A stretch of DNA of 64,000 bases. Source: Diplonema japonicum (lineage: Eukaryota > Euglenozoa > Diplonemea > Diplonemida > Diplonemidae). This document shows, piece by piece, positions 39,849 to 50,021 of the stretch. The DNA lies in contig OZ025754.1 in assembly GCA_964019335.1 (NCBI GenBank), forward strand, positions 187,001-251,000, given 5' to 3'. Each line of letters starts with the position of its first letter. Within the stretch, counting starts at the first letter, position 1. The position numbers and the translations under genes are program-made. Under the pieces are notes generated by a model. It was not told the origin of the DNA. It saw nothing but the letters and a program-made list of their open reading frames with translations, and made no database searches.

Positions 39849-40379
39849 GTAAGCACCTAAATATGTGTTTTAATGGCGCAGAAAACAGGACTATAAAAAA
39901 AAGAATTAATTGAAATGTGTTTTGTCATGCAAAGCAAAAAGAAAGAGAGAAAGGATTGGAAAGAGAGCCCTTCCACGTGGAACATAACAAACATGGCCCC
40001 CTGGTGCAATAATCAATGGCAGCTCGGTGCCTGCCAATAAAATATGATTCTCCTGAAAGAAGAAGACGGGCTCTAAGTCCCTCCCTCGCCTTGTTTAGGG
40101 ACTTGTACTGTAACCCCATGGAATACTTGTATGGCTTCCCCCCCTTTTATCCCAGTCTTCCCTCATGATAAAATAAAACCACTTACACGCCCTCAAGTAA
40201 TGCTCTAACGCCACTAGAGGTTCCCGATTTTTGGTAAACGCATAACTTGTTTAAAGAGAAGTGTTGTTTTTCACCTCGACCCGGACCAAAGGTCTTGCGG
40301 TGTTTTGGAGATCTGCATTCGTAAGATCTATTGTTGTATTTATAAAAGGGAAAAAGAAGGGGGCGCGGGTAGGGGAGGA
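39849..40379. other. Spacer, no supported gene
   Basis: A 64-codon minus-strand frame at 39925-40119 starts MGLQYKSLNKAREG but ends in pyrimidine-tract codons and matches nothing I know. I do not support it as a gene. Confidence 0.35.
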
Positions 40380-40580
40380 GGGGAGACACTTTAAATATGG
40401 GGCCAGACGCGAAAGAGGAGGAGGGAACCAATTTCTTTCTTCCAACTCTTTTTTTTTGGGGGGGGAGCGGGTGAGGGGGGGGAGGCAAGTATAAGTTAAG
40501 CTAATACACTGCTTTCGTTTAACAGCCTTTCTCATTTTCCTCCGTCTAGAGGGGAAATATCTCAGAAATGCTTTGAAGAA
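40380..40580 (-). repeat. Dispersed repeat, right half (copy of 29308-29495)
   Basis: Shares the blocks GAGACACTTTAAATATGG, GGAACCA, CAACTCTTTTTTT, GCAAGTATAAGTTAAGCT and GAGGGGAAATATCTC with 29308-29495 in the same order. Confidence 0.7.
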
Positions 40581-40614
40581 AATAATAGCTATTTATTTTT
40601 TGGTATAGCTATTT

Positions 40615-40735
40615 ACTGCCAACAAGTAATGACTTTACCGTTACCTCGAGGTTCCGCATTTTACCGTCGAGGGCCCGCAGGGCCCGAGATGGTAAAATGC
40701 GGAACCGAGAGGTCGGTAAAGCATTACTTGGCGGT
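40615..40735. repeat. Foldback (hairpin) element
   Basis: Left arm 40615-40676 (ACTGCCAACAAGTAATG...) pairs with right arm 40680-40735 with few mismatches around a 3-nt centre. This is a MITE/foldback-like structure. One arm is also present at 28433-28505. Confidence 0.75.
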
Positions 40736-40745
40736 AGGTAAGTGG

Positions 40746-41790
40746 TTTTATTTCACGACACTCTGAAATTACTTCACCACGAGGGGCACAACAGGGTGAC
40801 AAGGGGTACAACAAGAGAGGGGTTACAAAGGTTACAATACAAGTTGTTTTTCCTCCTTTTGTTGACTAAGAGCTGCCGCTGTCGCTGGCATTGCCACTGT
40901 CGCTGGCATTGCCACTGTCACCATCTCTAATCAGGCCTTCCCATACCTAGCGCGGCCGCTGGCTCCTTTTTTTCTGCTGCTTCGGTATTTTGAAGTCTTT
41001 TGGGGTGCTTGGGTAAGCTGACTAAGTTACCCTTACCCACAGAAGAGTTTTTTTTTTTTTAAATTCCACTTCCTTTTCGACTTGCTAAGGCCGTACCCAC
41101 TAGGTGGGTTGGAAGTGTCTCGAGACGCTCACCCGGTTGCCCGAGTACTCATGACCGTATTGGTGTTCTCATTCCACAAGCTTTGCTGGTTGTTTGGCAC
41201 TTTACACTTTTTTTTTTTTTTTTTGGCTACTGTGGGTGCCGGACCTCAGTATCCTTTTTTTTTTTTTTAGTATCACGTTATAGGGGTGGGGTAAAACTTG
41301 TTCAGGGGGGCTTTTTTATTTTCACTGCTGCGTCTGTCTCGTCGGCTGCTGTGGTGGGGGGTTGGTAGTGCTCTCTGTTTCTGCGAGAAACAGGATTGGG
41401 GATCAGGGATGGGATCTCGGGATTCTGAATGAATCTTTAGTGCCTCAGCCGCCTTCTGATTGGCTTGTAGTTACCCACAGAAACTGGGAACAAGGCCTAG
41501 CCAAAAGTGGGCAAATTGAAGTAGTCCAACTTGGAACTGAGCCGAGGCAAAAGTTGGCCAATAGAGCTGAACCTGGGGGGAAATAGCAAACTGAGAGGAA
41601 AAAGTAGCCCCACTGGGAACCGAACCGAGGCAAAAATTGGCCTACCGAGGCATATTATTTAACGGAAACCCCCTATTACTTCACGGAAAACAGGCCATTA
41701 TTTCACCGTGAAGTAATGAGATTTAGCGTGAAGTAATGGGCCCCCCAGTGCGTGAAGTAATTTCTGACGAGTGAAATAAAAAATATAACA
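40746..41790. mobile_element. Candidate ~1-kb element with terminal inverted repeats
   Basis: The left end TTTTATTTCACGACACTCTG followed by AAATTACTTCAC matches the reverse complement of the right end near 41759-41790 (TTTTATTTCACTCGTCAGAA, then ATTACTTCAC). Additional ATTACTTCACG-type motifs lie at 41680-41750. The inside holds a SINE-like copy and degenerate tandem repeats at 41480-41660 (AACTGGGAAC...GGCAAAA.TTGGCC). No transposase is encoded, so it would be non-autonomous. Confidence 0.5.
41048..41204 (-). repeat. SINE-like repeat, copy 2
   Basis: Same body as 28503-28653, with an A tail of about 14 on the minus strand. Nested in the TIR element. Confidence 0.7.
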
Positions 41791-42127
41791 ACTAGAAAAA
41801 GCAGGATAAATTGAAGACAAGAAAACACTTGGTACTCCCATTTTTTTTTTTTTTTCTTTTTTCCTTCAAACTATATCTATTTCTTGTCTTCTTTCATGCA
41901 GGGTAGTCAGCAGGGTAGTCAGCTGCTTGATGTGTTCTCTCTGTTGCTGGGCCGCACTTCTCGCAAGTGCGTTGCTTGTGGTTTTCCTTCAACTGTTTGT
42001 GGTGCCCGGACTTCAGCTCGCTACGAGGGTGCCGTCATCTATGGCTGTAGGGGTCTTGTCAGCATCCACACACTGATCAGTACTTCTTCTCTTGCCTCCT
42101 GAGCCCCTCCTACTTATAACAGTACAC

Positions 42128-43692
42128 TCACCACCGTATCCTTAACCTCTCAAGCTCCTTGGGGAGGCGCAAGCTCTTGTTGGCTATGATTGAGTGAAGG
42201 GAGGTGCACCCTTCCAAGAACCTATCGCCGATGCTGGTCCTCTTGGAAAGCGGTTCGAGATAGACAACCTGGAGGGATGTGCACCCACTCAAGAAGAAAT
42301 TGCCGATGCTGGTGATGTTGGAAAGCGGTGCGAGATCGACAGCCTGGAGGGAGGTGCACCCATACAAGAATTTAGAGCCGATGCTGGTGATGTCGGAAAG
42401 CGGTGCGAGATCGACAGCCTGGAGGGAGGTGCACCCATACAAGAAGTGACTGCCGATGGTGACAGACCCTGGCCCTGTCACGGTGGGCAATGAGTCGAGA
42501 GAGAAGCTGAGTGACCTCAGCCGATAAATAATTTTTTTGTTGAGGATAACTGCCAGGAAGAATTTAGCGATGTTGCCCCGCACGCCCTTCAGCACCACGT
42601 GTTCAAAGCCCAACACAATGGGGACGTACCTCTCATCCACATGAACCAGGGAAGCCCCTGTGAAGTCAATCACCAAGGACGGTGGACATTTCTTCAGCAT
42701 AGCAAGCAACTGAAGCTCGTCGTGCTTCACCACCACCTGCATCTTTCCCATCTTTCCCATGAACCCATCCATGCCTTCTTCCCACTCCACAACGAGGCCC
42801 TTCCTCTTCACTTCTTCCTCTGAGGTGAGCTGGCTTCCATCCTTCAAGGCTGCAACGGGATGATGCTGATGTTGGTTCGGATCGTGGTGGTGGTGGTGGT
42901 GGTCGATGTTGTTGTTGTTCTTGTTGTTGGTGTGCTCAGGGAAGACCTTCACCCGTCCCTTGTCTTGGAAGACAGTCTCGCTGTCGGCATCCACGAACAG
43001 ATCGAAGTCGCTGCTGAAGACCTCCACCCTGCGAACCCGTCCCAGCCCGTCCTTTGCGAAGGCTTTCTCTGCCGCCACCCGAACCTCCTCCACACCCGAC
43101 CCCACAGCCACAAGAAGGGGCCTCCTCCTCTCCTCACCACCGAAGTCCGCGAAGGCCAGAAGCATCATCATCATCGTCGTCGTCATCGCAGGTGGAGTCG
43201 TCAGCACAGAAGTAGAGAGGGGGCTGTTTGGGAATTGAGGGGGATCGTAGTACTTCGTCGTCGTCGTCATCGCAGGTGGAGTCGTCAGCACAGACAGAAC
43301 CTCAGAAGCGGTCGGGCGTTTCGAAGGGTCCTCGCAGAGGAGGCGCAGCAGCAGGGTCCCCACCGACTCCCCCACGAGCTTCGGGAGGCGTCTTTCCAGC
43401 TCACCCATCACAAGGACCCGGTTCATCTTCAGGTACTTCAGGAACCACCCCCTCAGCTTCTCATCCTCCAGAACGGCGAAGCACACGGTCACCCCGAGGG
43501 CCCACATGTCCACCTTGTTGGTGTACGGACCTACAAAGTCGGGTCCCATGAAGGCGGGGGTTCCCACAACGCTGTCGGCGGTCGCTCCAGAAAAACTATG
43601 GATCATGCTGCTGCTGCTGCTACCACTTGCACCAACAACAGCCCTCGACAGTCCCAGGTCAGCCAGAACGAACCTCGTCTTCCCTTCAGAGG

Positions 43693-43735
<43 letters not shown>

Positions 43736-44182
43736 GCTGTTGCTGTCGTCCACCATGATGTTCTGAGGCTTCACGTCCCTGTGGATCCAACCCTTCCCGT
43801 GCAAGTAGGCCAGCGCCTCAGCCACCTCCCGCAAGAGCCTCACTGCCTTCTCTTGAGAGAGAGGTCCCTCCCTCTCCAGGAGCTTCTGCAGGTCCCCTCC
43901 AGTGTACAAGGGCATCACGATGTGGAGCTCCCACTGCGTCACCCCAGGAACCAGCTGCCCTGTCGTCCCGAAGTAGTCCACACACGGGACCACATTCCTG
44001 TGCTTCAGCTGCAGCATGTTCTCTACCTCCTTCACCCCCCTTGTGTAGTCCTCCTTCGTCGCCGCCTTCACAACCTTCATCGCGAACTCCTTCCCGTCAA
44101 CCTCCCTCACAGCCATGTAAACAGACCCCTGGCCCCCTGACCCGAGGTGCTTCCCTTTCTTGTACTTCTCAAGGTTCTGCAT
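42128..44182 (-). CDS. Protein kinase-LRR fusion, short paralogue (4 LRR units)
   Basis: 684 residues. The kinase domain is almost identical to that at 29781-33209 (GSGGQGSVYMAV, HRDVKPQNIMV, LADLGLSR). The Asn run is longer and the LRR array is reduced to about four 23-residue units (TSIGSKFLYGCTSLQAV type). An in-frame insertion of about 28 residues in the linker (includes KYYDPPQFPNSPLSTS) derives from the gene's own 5' flank. Both copies appear intact, so both may be expressed. If the LRR array determines ligand binding, the two proteins would differ mainly in recognition. Confidence 0.87.
43208..43292 (-). repeat. Templated insertion from the gene's 5' flank
   Basis: Positions 43211-43257 are identical to 44317-44363 in the same orientation, and are followed by a second copy of the preceding CATCGCAGGTGGAGTCGTC block. 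This segment is absent from the paralogue at 32315. It is in frame. Confidence 0.8.
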
Positions 44183-45566
44183 TTTACGGTGTGTTCTTTT
44201 TTTATTATTATATTGTAAATCTCCACTGTGTGATGGATTTCTTCCCCCCCCCCCCCCCGTGTTGAGAGAATGAATAAAGCATAACATGGAAACGAGCAAA
44301 TGCGAATTCGAAGAAAAGTAGAGAGGGGGCTGTTTGGGAATTGAGGGGGATCGTAGTACTTCGGAGTTACACATGATTGTAAAATCATTTATTTGAAAGA
44401 TAATTTCATCATAAATATTTGTAACAAAAAGAAAGAAGAATGACTTTGGTTGCTTCATAAACCGCCTCTAGCGGATGTTGCTGCCCTTCTGTGCTGAAGG
44501 ATGCATGGCTGTGGGAAGGGTGGACTGCGCTCTGGTAGGTTGTTGTGCTCTGTAGTCAGGCACGAAGGGGCCGGACCACTCTTTTCTCTGTGCAGTCGGT
44601 ACTGCGCATTGCCTTTCAAGTATTTCGCCTGCTCCCATGAATGTTCATCTTCAAGTGCTTACGGAACCATCTTACTTCAGGCACTGTGTACTTGCTCCAC
44701 AGCACAGGGCGCTACCATGTTGACCAGCAGTTTCTGCACAATTTCTGGCTGCGGTACCTTGCAGTCTTTCGGTATTCCGGGATCCCATGAAGGCTAAGGC
44801 ATTGAGGCATATCTTTCTTCGGAAAATTCATCACCGTGGTACATCACTTCTTTTCGTATTCGCATTGCGTTTTCGTTTCTTCCATATCATGTTCGTCTTC
44901 TGTTCGTCCACACCCTCTTTTATTCCCTCGAGGGTTGGTCGTTCTCGGCACATCCGTCCTCTGCGGTATCTTTTGATGTACCATCATTCCTTTTGGTTGC
45001 TTGCCAACTGCTCTTAGCCATGTCCATCCTAGCTTCAGTGGTTGGAGTACATTGCGCTTTACGTTGCTAACCGGTCCTACGGCTCTTTTGCTGTGCACCT
45101 TCTTCAGCAACGCATACGAAAACAGAGAAAGTCAAAAAGGACCTTGTGTAGCGACGTGGGGTATATCGTTGTGGGCATCTCCGTCGACGGCAGCTGTTGC
45201 GGTGGTGGTTCCTGCTGTAAGCTAGTGTCAACGGTGGAGGGGGACTCTTTCCCTTGTCTGCGTCCATTCGGAGGAAAGAAGGGCTGTGCTTGCTCCCGTT
45301 TCCCTTTTTTTCAAAAAATGCATGGAAACGCGTTTCCATGCCAGCATAGCCCTGGGGGGGGCCACCGCCCCTTAAAAAGCTCGAAATTCGTGTTTTTCGG
45401 GAAACGCACCCCTGGGTAAATTATACCCGAAAATTCCACCCAGATGCTAAAAAAAACAACTTTCCGCCGCTATTTGGGGGTTTTTGTGGACTTCTATGTG
45501 ACCTATTCACAATTTTGAGCGGGTGTGACAGAACCGGTACCTGCAGAATCCTGTATTGTGCACACA

Positions 45567-45680
45567 TTTTTTTTTTTTTTAAATTCCACTTCCTTTTCGA
45601 CTTGCTAAGGTCGCACCCACTAGGTGGGTTGGAAGTGTCTCGAGACGCTCACCCGGTTGCCCGGGTACTCATGACCGTAC
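45567..45680 (-). repeat. SINE-like repeat, copy 3
   Basis: Shorter copy of the 28503 family, with the A tail at the low-coordinate end on the minus strand. Confidence 0.7.
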
Positions 45681-45734
45681 TACTGTCACAAATGTGCAAG
45701 ATTTTTTTTGGCCTAATTTCGACCCCTTTGACCC

Positions 45735-45860
45735 CCCCCCCCCCCCCCCGTGTTGAGAGAATGAAAAAAGCATAACTTGGAAGGAAACATGGAAACGAGA
45801 AAACGCGAATTCGAAGAAAAGGAGAGAGGGGGCTGTTTGGGAATCCATCGAGGGGGGGCC
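45735..45860 (-). repeat. Third, partial copy of the kinase-LRR 5' flank
   Basis: Shares GTGTTGAGAGAATGAA, CATGGAAACGAG, GCGAATTCGAAGAAAAG and GAGAGGGGGCTGTTTGGGAA with 33285-33370 and 44265-44340. No kinase gene lies beneath it. Confidence 0.7.
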
Positions 45861-46022
45861 ACAAGTTCAACGGGAATGGGGAGGGATGTCAAGCATCTAG
45901 AATTTCGCGGGTCTCTTGCTGATTGAGAATGGGGATTAAGAGGTCATCCTACAGAAGGTGCGAAAATTTTTGCTCACATCTGATGTACTTACTCTTTATA
46001 TTATGTTATCCCCACCACCTGA

Positions 46023-46050
46023 AAAAGAAAGAAAGAAAGAAAGAAAGAAA
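46023..46050. repeat. GAAA microsatellite
   Basis: Seven tandem GAAA units. Confidence 0.9.
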
Positions 46051-46058
46051 GTAGGGTG

Positions 46059-46860
46059 TCAGAGTTCAAAGGGGACTTCTTCGTCAGCTGTGTCCTCTAT
46101 CCCTATCCCTATGGTAAACTTATCCTTTAAGACCCCTGGGAAATTGTCAAATCCTCCACTAAAAACGATGGTTCTCAGGCTTGTGCACCCTGACAAGAAG
46201 TTCCTAGGTTTGTGCACAACAACACAAAAGGATGAGCAACGACACCGACAAACCTGAGGCCAGTCAAGTTCATTGTTACTAGGTTTACGCACTCTTTCAA
46301 AAAGTGATGACCAGCGATGAGAACTTGACAGGCCATTGCACTGAAGTCGATGGTTTCTAGCTTTTCGCACTCCGACAAAACACGGTTACCAATAGAAGAA
46401 ACATTGGGGAGGTGGAGAAGAACAGACGTCAGGTGCTCGCATTCCTCAAGAGTAACACAGCCTGTGGAGTCGGTGACAACGAGGAACCGAAGTCCGGAAG
46501 GAAGGTTTCCTGCACACAGGGACAGCCCTCCGCTGTAAGCCGCGTCCTTCTGAGTTCTCGCCCATTCAGATCCTTCAGTTTTACAGCTATTTTAGACCCC
46601 GCCTCCACATGGGCTTCACAACGAGACCGGTCTCCTGAACCTCCTTAGCATTGTTCCCGTCAAGGACCTCTCCCTCCCAAACCAGTTTGAACCTGCCTTC
46701 GAGTAAACCCGTAGTGCAAGCCGCCTTCTTGTATAAGTCCCCCACTGTTGCCTTCCCGACACTTCCACATCGTGGACCCCACCTCTTGTCTTCACGAACA
46801 CTGTCATCTTGCTTATCCTTCCCAAGCCCTGTGTGGGTGTCTTGAAACCTCATCATATGT
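46059..46860 (-). pseudogene. Ubiquitin-like plus LRR gene, frameshifted
   Basis: In successive minus-strand frames one reads a ubiquitin-like N-terminus (MTVFVKTRGGVHDVEVSG, then TVGDLYKKAACTTGLLEGRF and LVWEGEVLDGNN). A linker and BspA-type LRR units follow (ECEHLTSVLLHLPNVSSIG, SECEKLETIDFSAM, FLSGCTSLRTIVFSGG), ending EEVPFEL. At least three frame changes are needed. It belongs to the broad LRR family of the kinase genes but with a UBL instead of a kinase. Sequencing indels could mimic decay, although the breaks are not all in homopolymers. Confidence 0.65.
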
Positions 46861-48382
46861 TTGGTGTCGGGGCGAGAAGGGGGGGCGAGGGGTAGAATAT
46901 TCCGGTGGAAAAGAAGTTAGCGGGAAGACAAAAAGAGGAACTGGCCGTTGTTTGTACGTGCCGGGTAAAACCTGGAGAAGTTTGTATACCCGAAACACGT
47001 TGCCAACGTTCCTTTTGTTTAGACAAGTCAAAGACTCGTTCTTGCAAAAGAAGAAGGAAAAAAAGAGAAAAAAAAGAGGGGAAAAGAGAAAAAAAAGATG
47101 GCTCTTGTCCTTTCTTCTCAATCTATTGTTAGACGAAAAGGCCTTTTTATTATTGGTAATGCGAGAAGTGGAAGAGATGAAAAAAAAATAAAAAAAAAGA
47201 AAAAGATGAGATAAAGGAGGTTCCTGTCTTGGAACGTCCCCCTTGTCCCTACTTATCTACCCCTTTCTCCCTTCTGGGCCAAAAAAAAATAATTCTTTAT
47301 GACTATATGTCTTTGTTGTTCGCACGAGCAAAAAAGATTTTTAAAAGCTGCGAAAGTTTTTTGCTCGGCACAAGTTGCATAAAGTTATAAAATCATTTTT
47401 TGAAAGATAAATATTTGTAACAAAAAAAAAAAAGAGAGAGAGAAGAAAAAAAGAGAAAAGCACCCACTGGGACTGAGGCATATCGCCCCACTGAGTGCGA
47501 GTGACACCCAACCAGAGGTCAGAGAACGAGAAGAGGGAGAATGGCCGGACTTTGGGCTCCTGACGCACATGGGTCTGCAAGCCTACCCTGGACCTACCCC
47601 CAAGGTTGTTCCTCTGACCACCATCGAGTTATCACGGGAAACAAACAGTCAAAGAAAAAAAAAAGATTTTGACGATAAAAATTAAAAAAAGAAGGAGGGG
47701 GTCTAGGAAATTTCCCATGACGCCCCACCCCCCTTTCGGTTTACGCTCATACCCGCAAGTGCTTAAGCTAAGATGGGAGGGAGGGGGCTTGGCTTCACCA
47801 CTTTCTTCCAACCACCATATACATGCTTTGATAAAATCTGTATGCACGAAGCACGGAACAAAAAAAAAAAATACTTTTTGATAGCGAAGCGAAGTGTCCG
47901 CTCCACTCGCTTTGTTGTTGTTTGTCTCTTAATAAACTCACACCGCAAGGTAGAGAAAAAGAAATCGGTACTTTTTTTTTTTTTTTCTTTCTTTTCTACT
48001 GGGTATCTTTTGCTTTACAGTAGAAAAAAAAAAGAGAAAGAGAGAGAGAGAGAGAGAGAAAAAAAATAGATAGGTTATGTAATACCGTGGTTTCGTACTT
48101 AATATGGAACTTTTCTTTTTTCTTTTGGGGGGGGGGGGAAAGAAAAACTTTTTTTTCGTATGTAGAATTTTCTTTTCCCCATTCCATATTAAAAAATACA
48201 AAGCAAAAACGGTACAAAGTTCAGGGGAATTAATTATATAATAGTTCAGTAGGAGATGGAGTTACATGGGAGGGAGGGGGGAGAGGATCACAATATAAAA
48301 CCGTCCACATTCATTTTATTTTCTTTTCTTTTCTTTTCTTTCTTTTCACTTTAATATTCCAACCCCATTGGGAGGTTTGTAC
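46861..48382. other. Long spacer, no firm gene
   Basis: Positions 47385-47425 share the TAAAATCATTT...GAAAGATAA...ATATTTGTAACAAAAA block with the kinase 5' flanks (33400, 44380). Positions 47210-47245 contain GGAGGTTCC/GGAACGTCCCCC, a small hairpin also seen at 17720. A minus-strand frame at 47632-47847 (MHTDFIKACIWWLEESGEAK start) is mixed in composition for about 48 codons and then becomes pyrimidine codons; it might be an exon. GA repeats lie at 48035-48060. Confidence 0.4.
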
Positions 48383-49909
48383 TTAGCTCGCCACTCGCTC
48401 CATCAGGTAGACTGAATTGCGCCACTGCCCACCGCAGATCTGTGCGTTGTCGCCCTTGCAGGGCTGGTCGCAGGACTCCTCAGGGGACTTCTCTGTTGGA
48501 GCGCTGTGCCCACACCAGCATTGTGTCCGTGCCTGTAGGCCTGCGTACGTATACCCATTGTGCCTGCACACAGAAGTGCATTCCCCAATGTTATTCCCGC
48601 TGCTGGCGTAGGCAAGCAGGGGGAAGGTCGTGTGCCTTCTGTCCACGTAGCACCCTTCGTACCTTACAGCGTGTTCAATCTCAAGGTCCCCTTTCGCAGC
48701 GTACACACTGTGACGCCATCCGTCCCCGCAATTCTGTCTCACATCCCCGGCACAGGGCGCTGCACATGCTGACGACACCGTCCGCTCCGCACGGTCCACC
48801 ACCTGCCCGCACCAGCACTCGTCGCCCCCTCTCAGCCCTGCGTACTTGTACCCCCTGTCGAGGCACATGTCCACACACGACACTGCCGTTGTCTCGCTGC
48901 CCCTCTCGATGAAGTCGAACTCTTCGCCGACCTTGAAGCACCCCACCAACGCAGGGAGCGTCCTCTCTGCAGCATCACCTTCAAGTGCAGTCCTGTTTTC
49001 CTCCGGGCTGTACCAGTCGTCGGGAGTGGTCATGTTGCCCTCGGGAACAGGTGTGCTGTCCTCAGGGACGTACGCCGTGGGAACAGGAGTGCTAGCAGTG
49101 GGAGCAGGAGTGCTAGCAGTGGGAACAGGAGTGCTAGCAGTGGGAGCAGGAGTGGTTATGCTGTACTCGGGAACAGTCATGTTTTCCTCAGGATTGTACC
49201 AATCATCAGGTGTGGTCACATTGCCTTCAGGAGTGGTCACATTGTCCTGTGGTGTGTACCAGTCATCAGGGGTTGTCATGTTGCTCTCAGGTCCAGTCAT
49301 GTTGTCACTAGGGATGTACCAGTCGCTTGGAGCAGTGCCCTCAGGAACAGGTGTGGTGTCCTCAGGAGCAGGCATGCCGCCCTCAGGAACCGTTACGTTT
49401 TCCTCAGGGCTGTACCAGTCGTCGGGAGTGGTCATGTTGCCCTCGGGAACAGGTGTGCTGTCCTCAGGGACGTACGCCGTGGGAGCAGGAGTGCTAGCAG
49501 TGGGAGCAGGAGTGGTTATGCTGTACTCGGGAACAGTCATGTTTTCCTCAGGATTGTACCAATCATCAGGTGTGGTCACATTGCCTTCAGGAGTGGTCAC
49601 ATTGTCCTGTGGTGTGTACCAGTCATCAGGGGTTGTCATGTTGCTCTCAGGTCCAGTCATGTTGTCACTAGGGATGTACCAGTCGCTTGGAGCAGTGCCC
49701 TCAGGAACAGGTGTGGTGTCCTCAGGAGCAGGCATGCTGCCCTCAGGAACCGTTACGTTTTCCTCAGGGCTGTACCAGTCGTCGGGAGTGGTCATGTTGC
49801 CCTCGGGGATGGTGGGCAATGGGGTGCTGCCCTCACCGCCGCCCTCTGGATAGTGCCTACCGGTTTCTAGCAAGCTGCACAGCACACCCACTGCCAATGC
49901 GAGAAGCAT
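48383..49909 (-). CDS. Secreted or surface WSC-domain protein with N-glycan-rich repeats
   Basis: 508 residues. A signal peptide (MLLALAVGVLCSLL) is followed by ~300 residues of tandem repeats built on PEGNMTTPDDWYSPEENVTV, with an N-x-T sequon in nearly every unit, and TPAPTAS blocks. Two C-terminal WSC domains each have the expected eight cysteines (GCF...C..MC...YKYAGLRGGDECWCG...C...C; GCY...CTSVC...YTYAGLQARTQCWCG...C...C). WSC domains bind glycans. The repeats form a long near-identical duplication of about 360-400 bp (units starting near 49018 and 49418). There is no clear C-terminal anchor, so it is secreted or wall/mucus-associated. Confidence 0.87.
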   Translation of the reverse strand: MLLALAVGVLCSLLETGRHYPEGGGEGSTPLPTIPEGNMTTPDDWYSPEENVTVPEGSMPAPEDTTPVPEGTAPSDWYIPSDNMTGPESNMTTPDDWYTPQDNVTTPEGNVTTPDDWYNPEENMTVPEYSITTPAPTASTPAPTAYVPEDSTPVPEGNMTTPDDWYSPEENVTVPEGGMPAPEDTTPVPEGTAPSDWYIPSDNMTGPESNMTTPDDWYTPQDNVTTPEGNVTTPDDWYNPEENMTVPEYSITTPAPTASTPVPTASTPAPTASTPVPTAYVPEDSTPVPEGNMTTPDDWYSPEENRTALEGDAAERTLPALVGCFKVGEEFDFIERGSETTAVSCVDMCLDRGYKYAGLRGGDECWCGQVVDRAERTVSSACAAPCAGDVRQNCGDGWRHSVYAAKGDLEIEHAVRYEGCYVDRRHTTFPLLAYASSGNNIGECTSVCRHNGYTYAGLQARTQCWCGHSAPTEKSPEESCDQPCKGDNAQICGGQWRNSVYLMERVAS

Positions 49910-50021
49910 GTTGGATGTGGTTGTTGTGGAAAAAATTCCTGTTGTGAAGGTCGGCCCAAGGCAAGGGCGAGAAAGAAAAAAAGAAATAACTCCACCGTAC
50001 GCGTGTAACGAACCTGCTTAT

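Larger units (their letters stand above)
41786..45529. repeat. Segmental duplication, unit 2
   Basis: Partner of 29525-34556. It carries the shorter kinase-LRR paralogue and the same 1.3-kb 5' flank. A ~140-bp segment at 41965-42060 is absent from unit 1. Confidence 0.85.

Noticed and set aside
46059-46860. Two separate small genes here
   Set aside because: The fragments align as consecutive pieces of one UBL-LRR protein in shifted frames.
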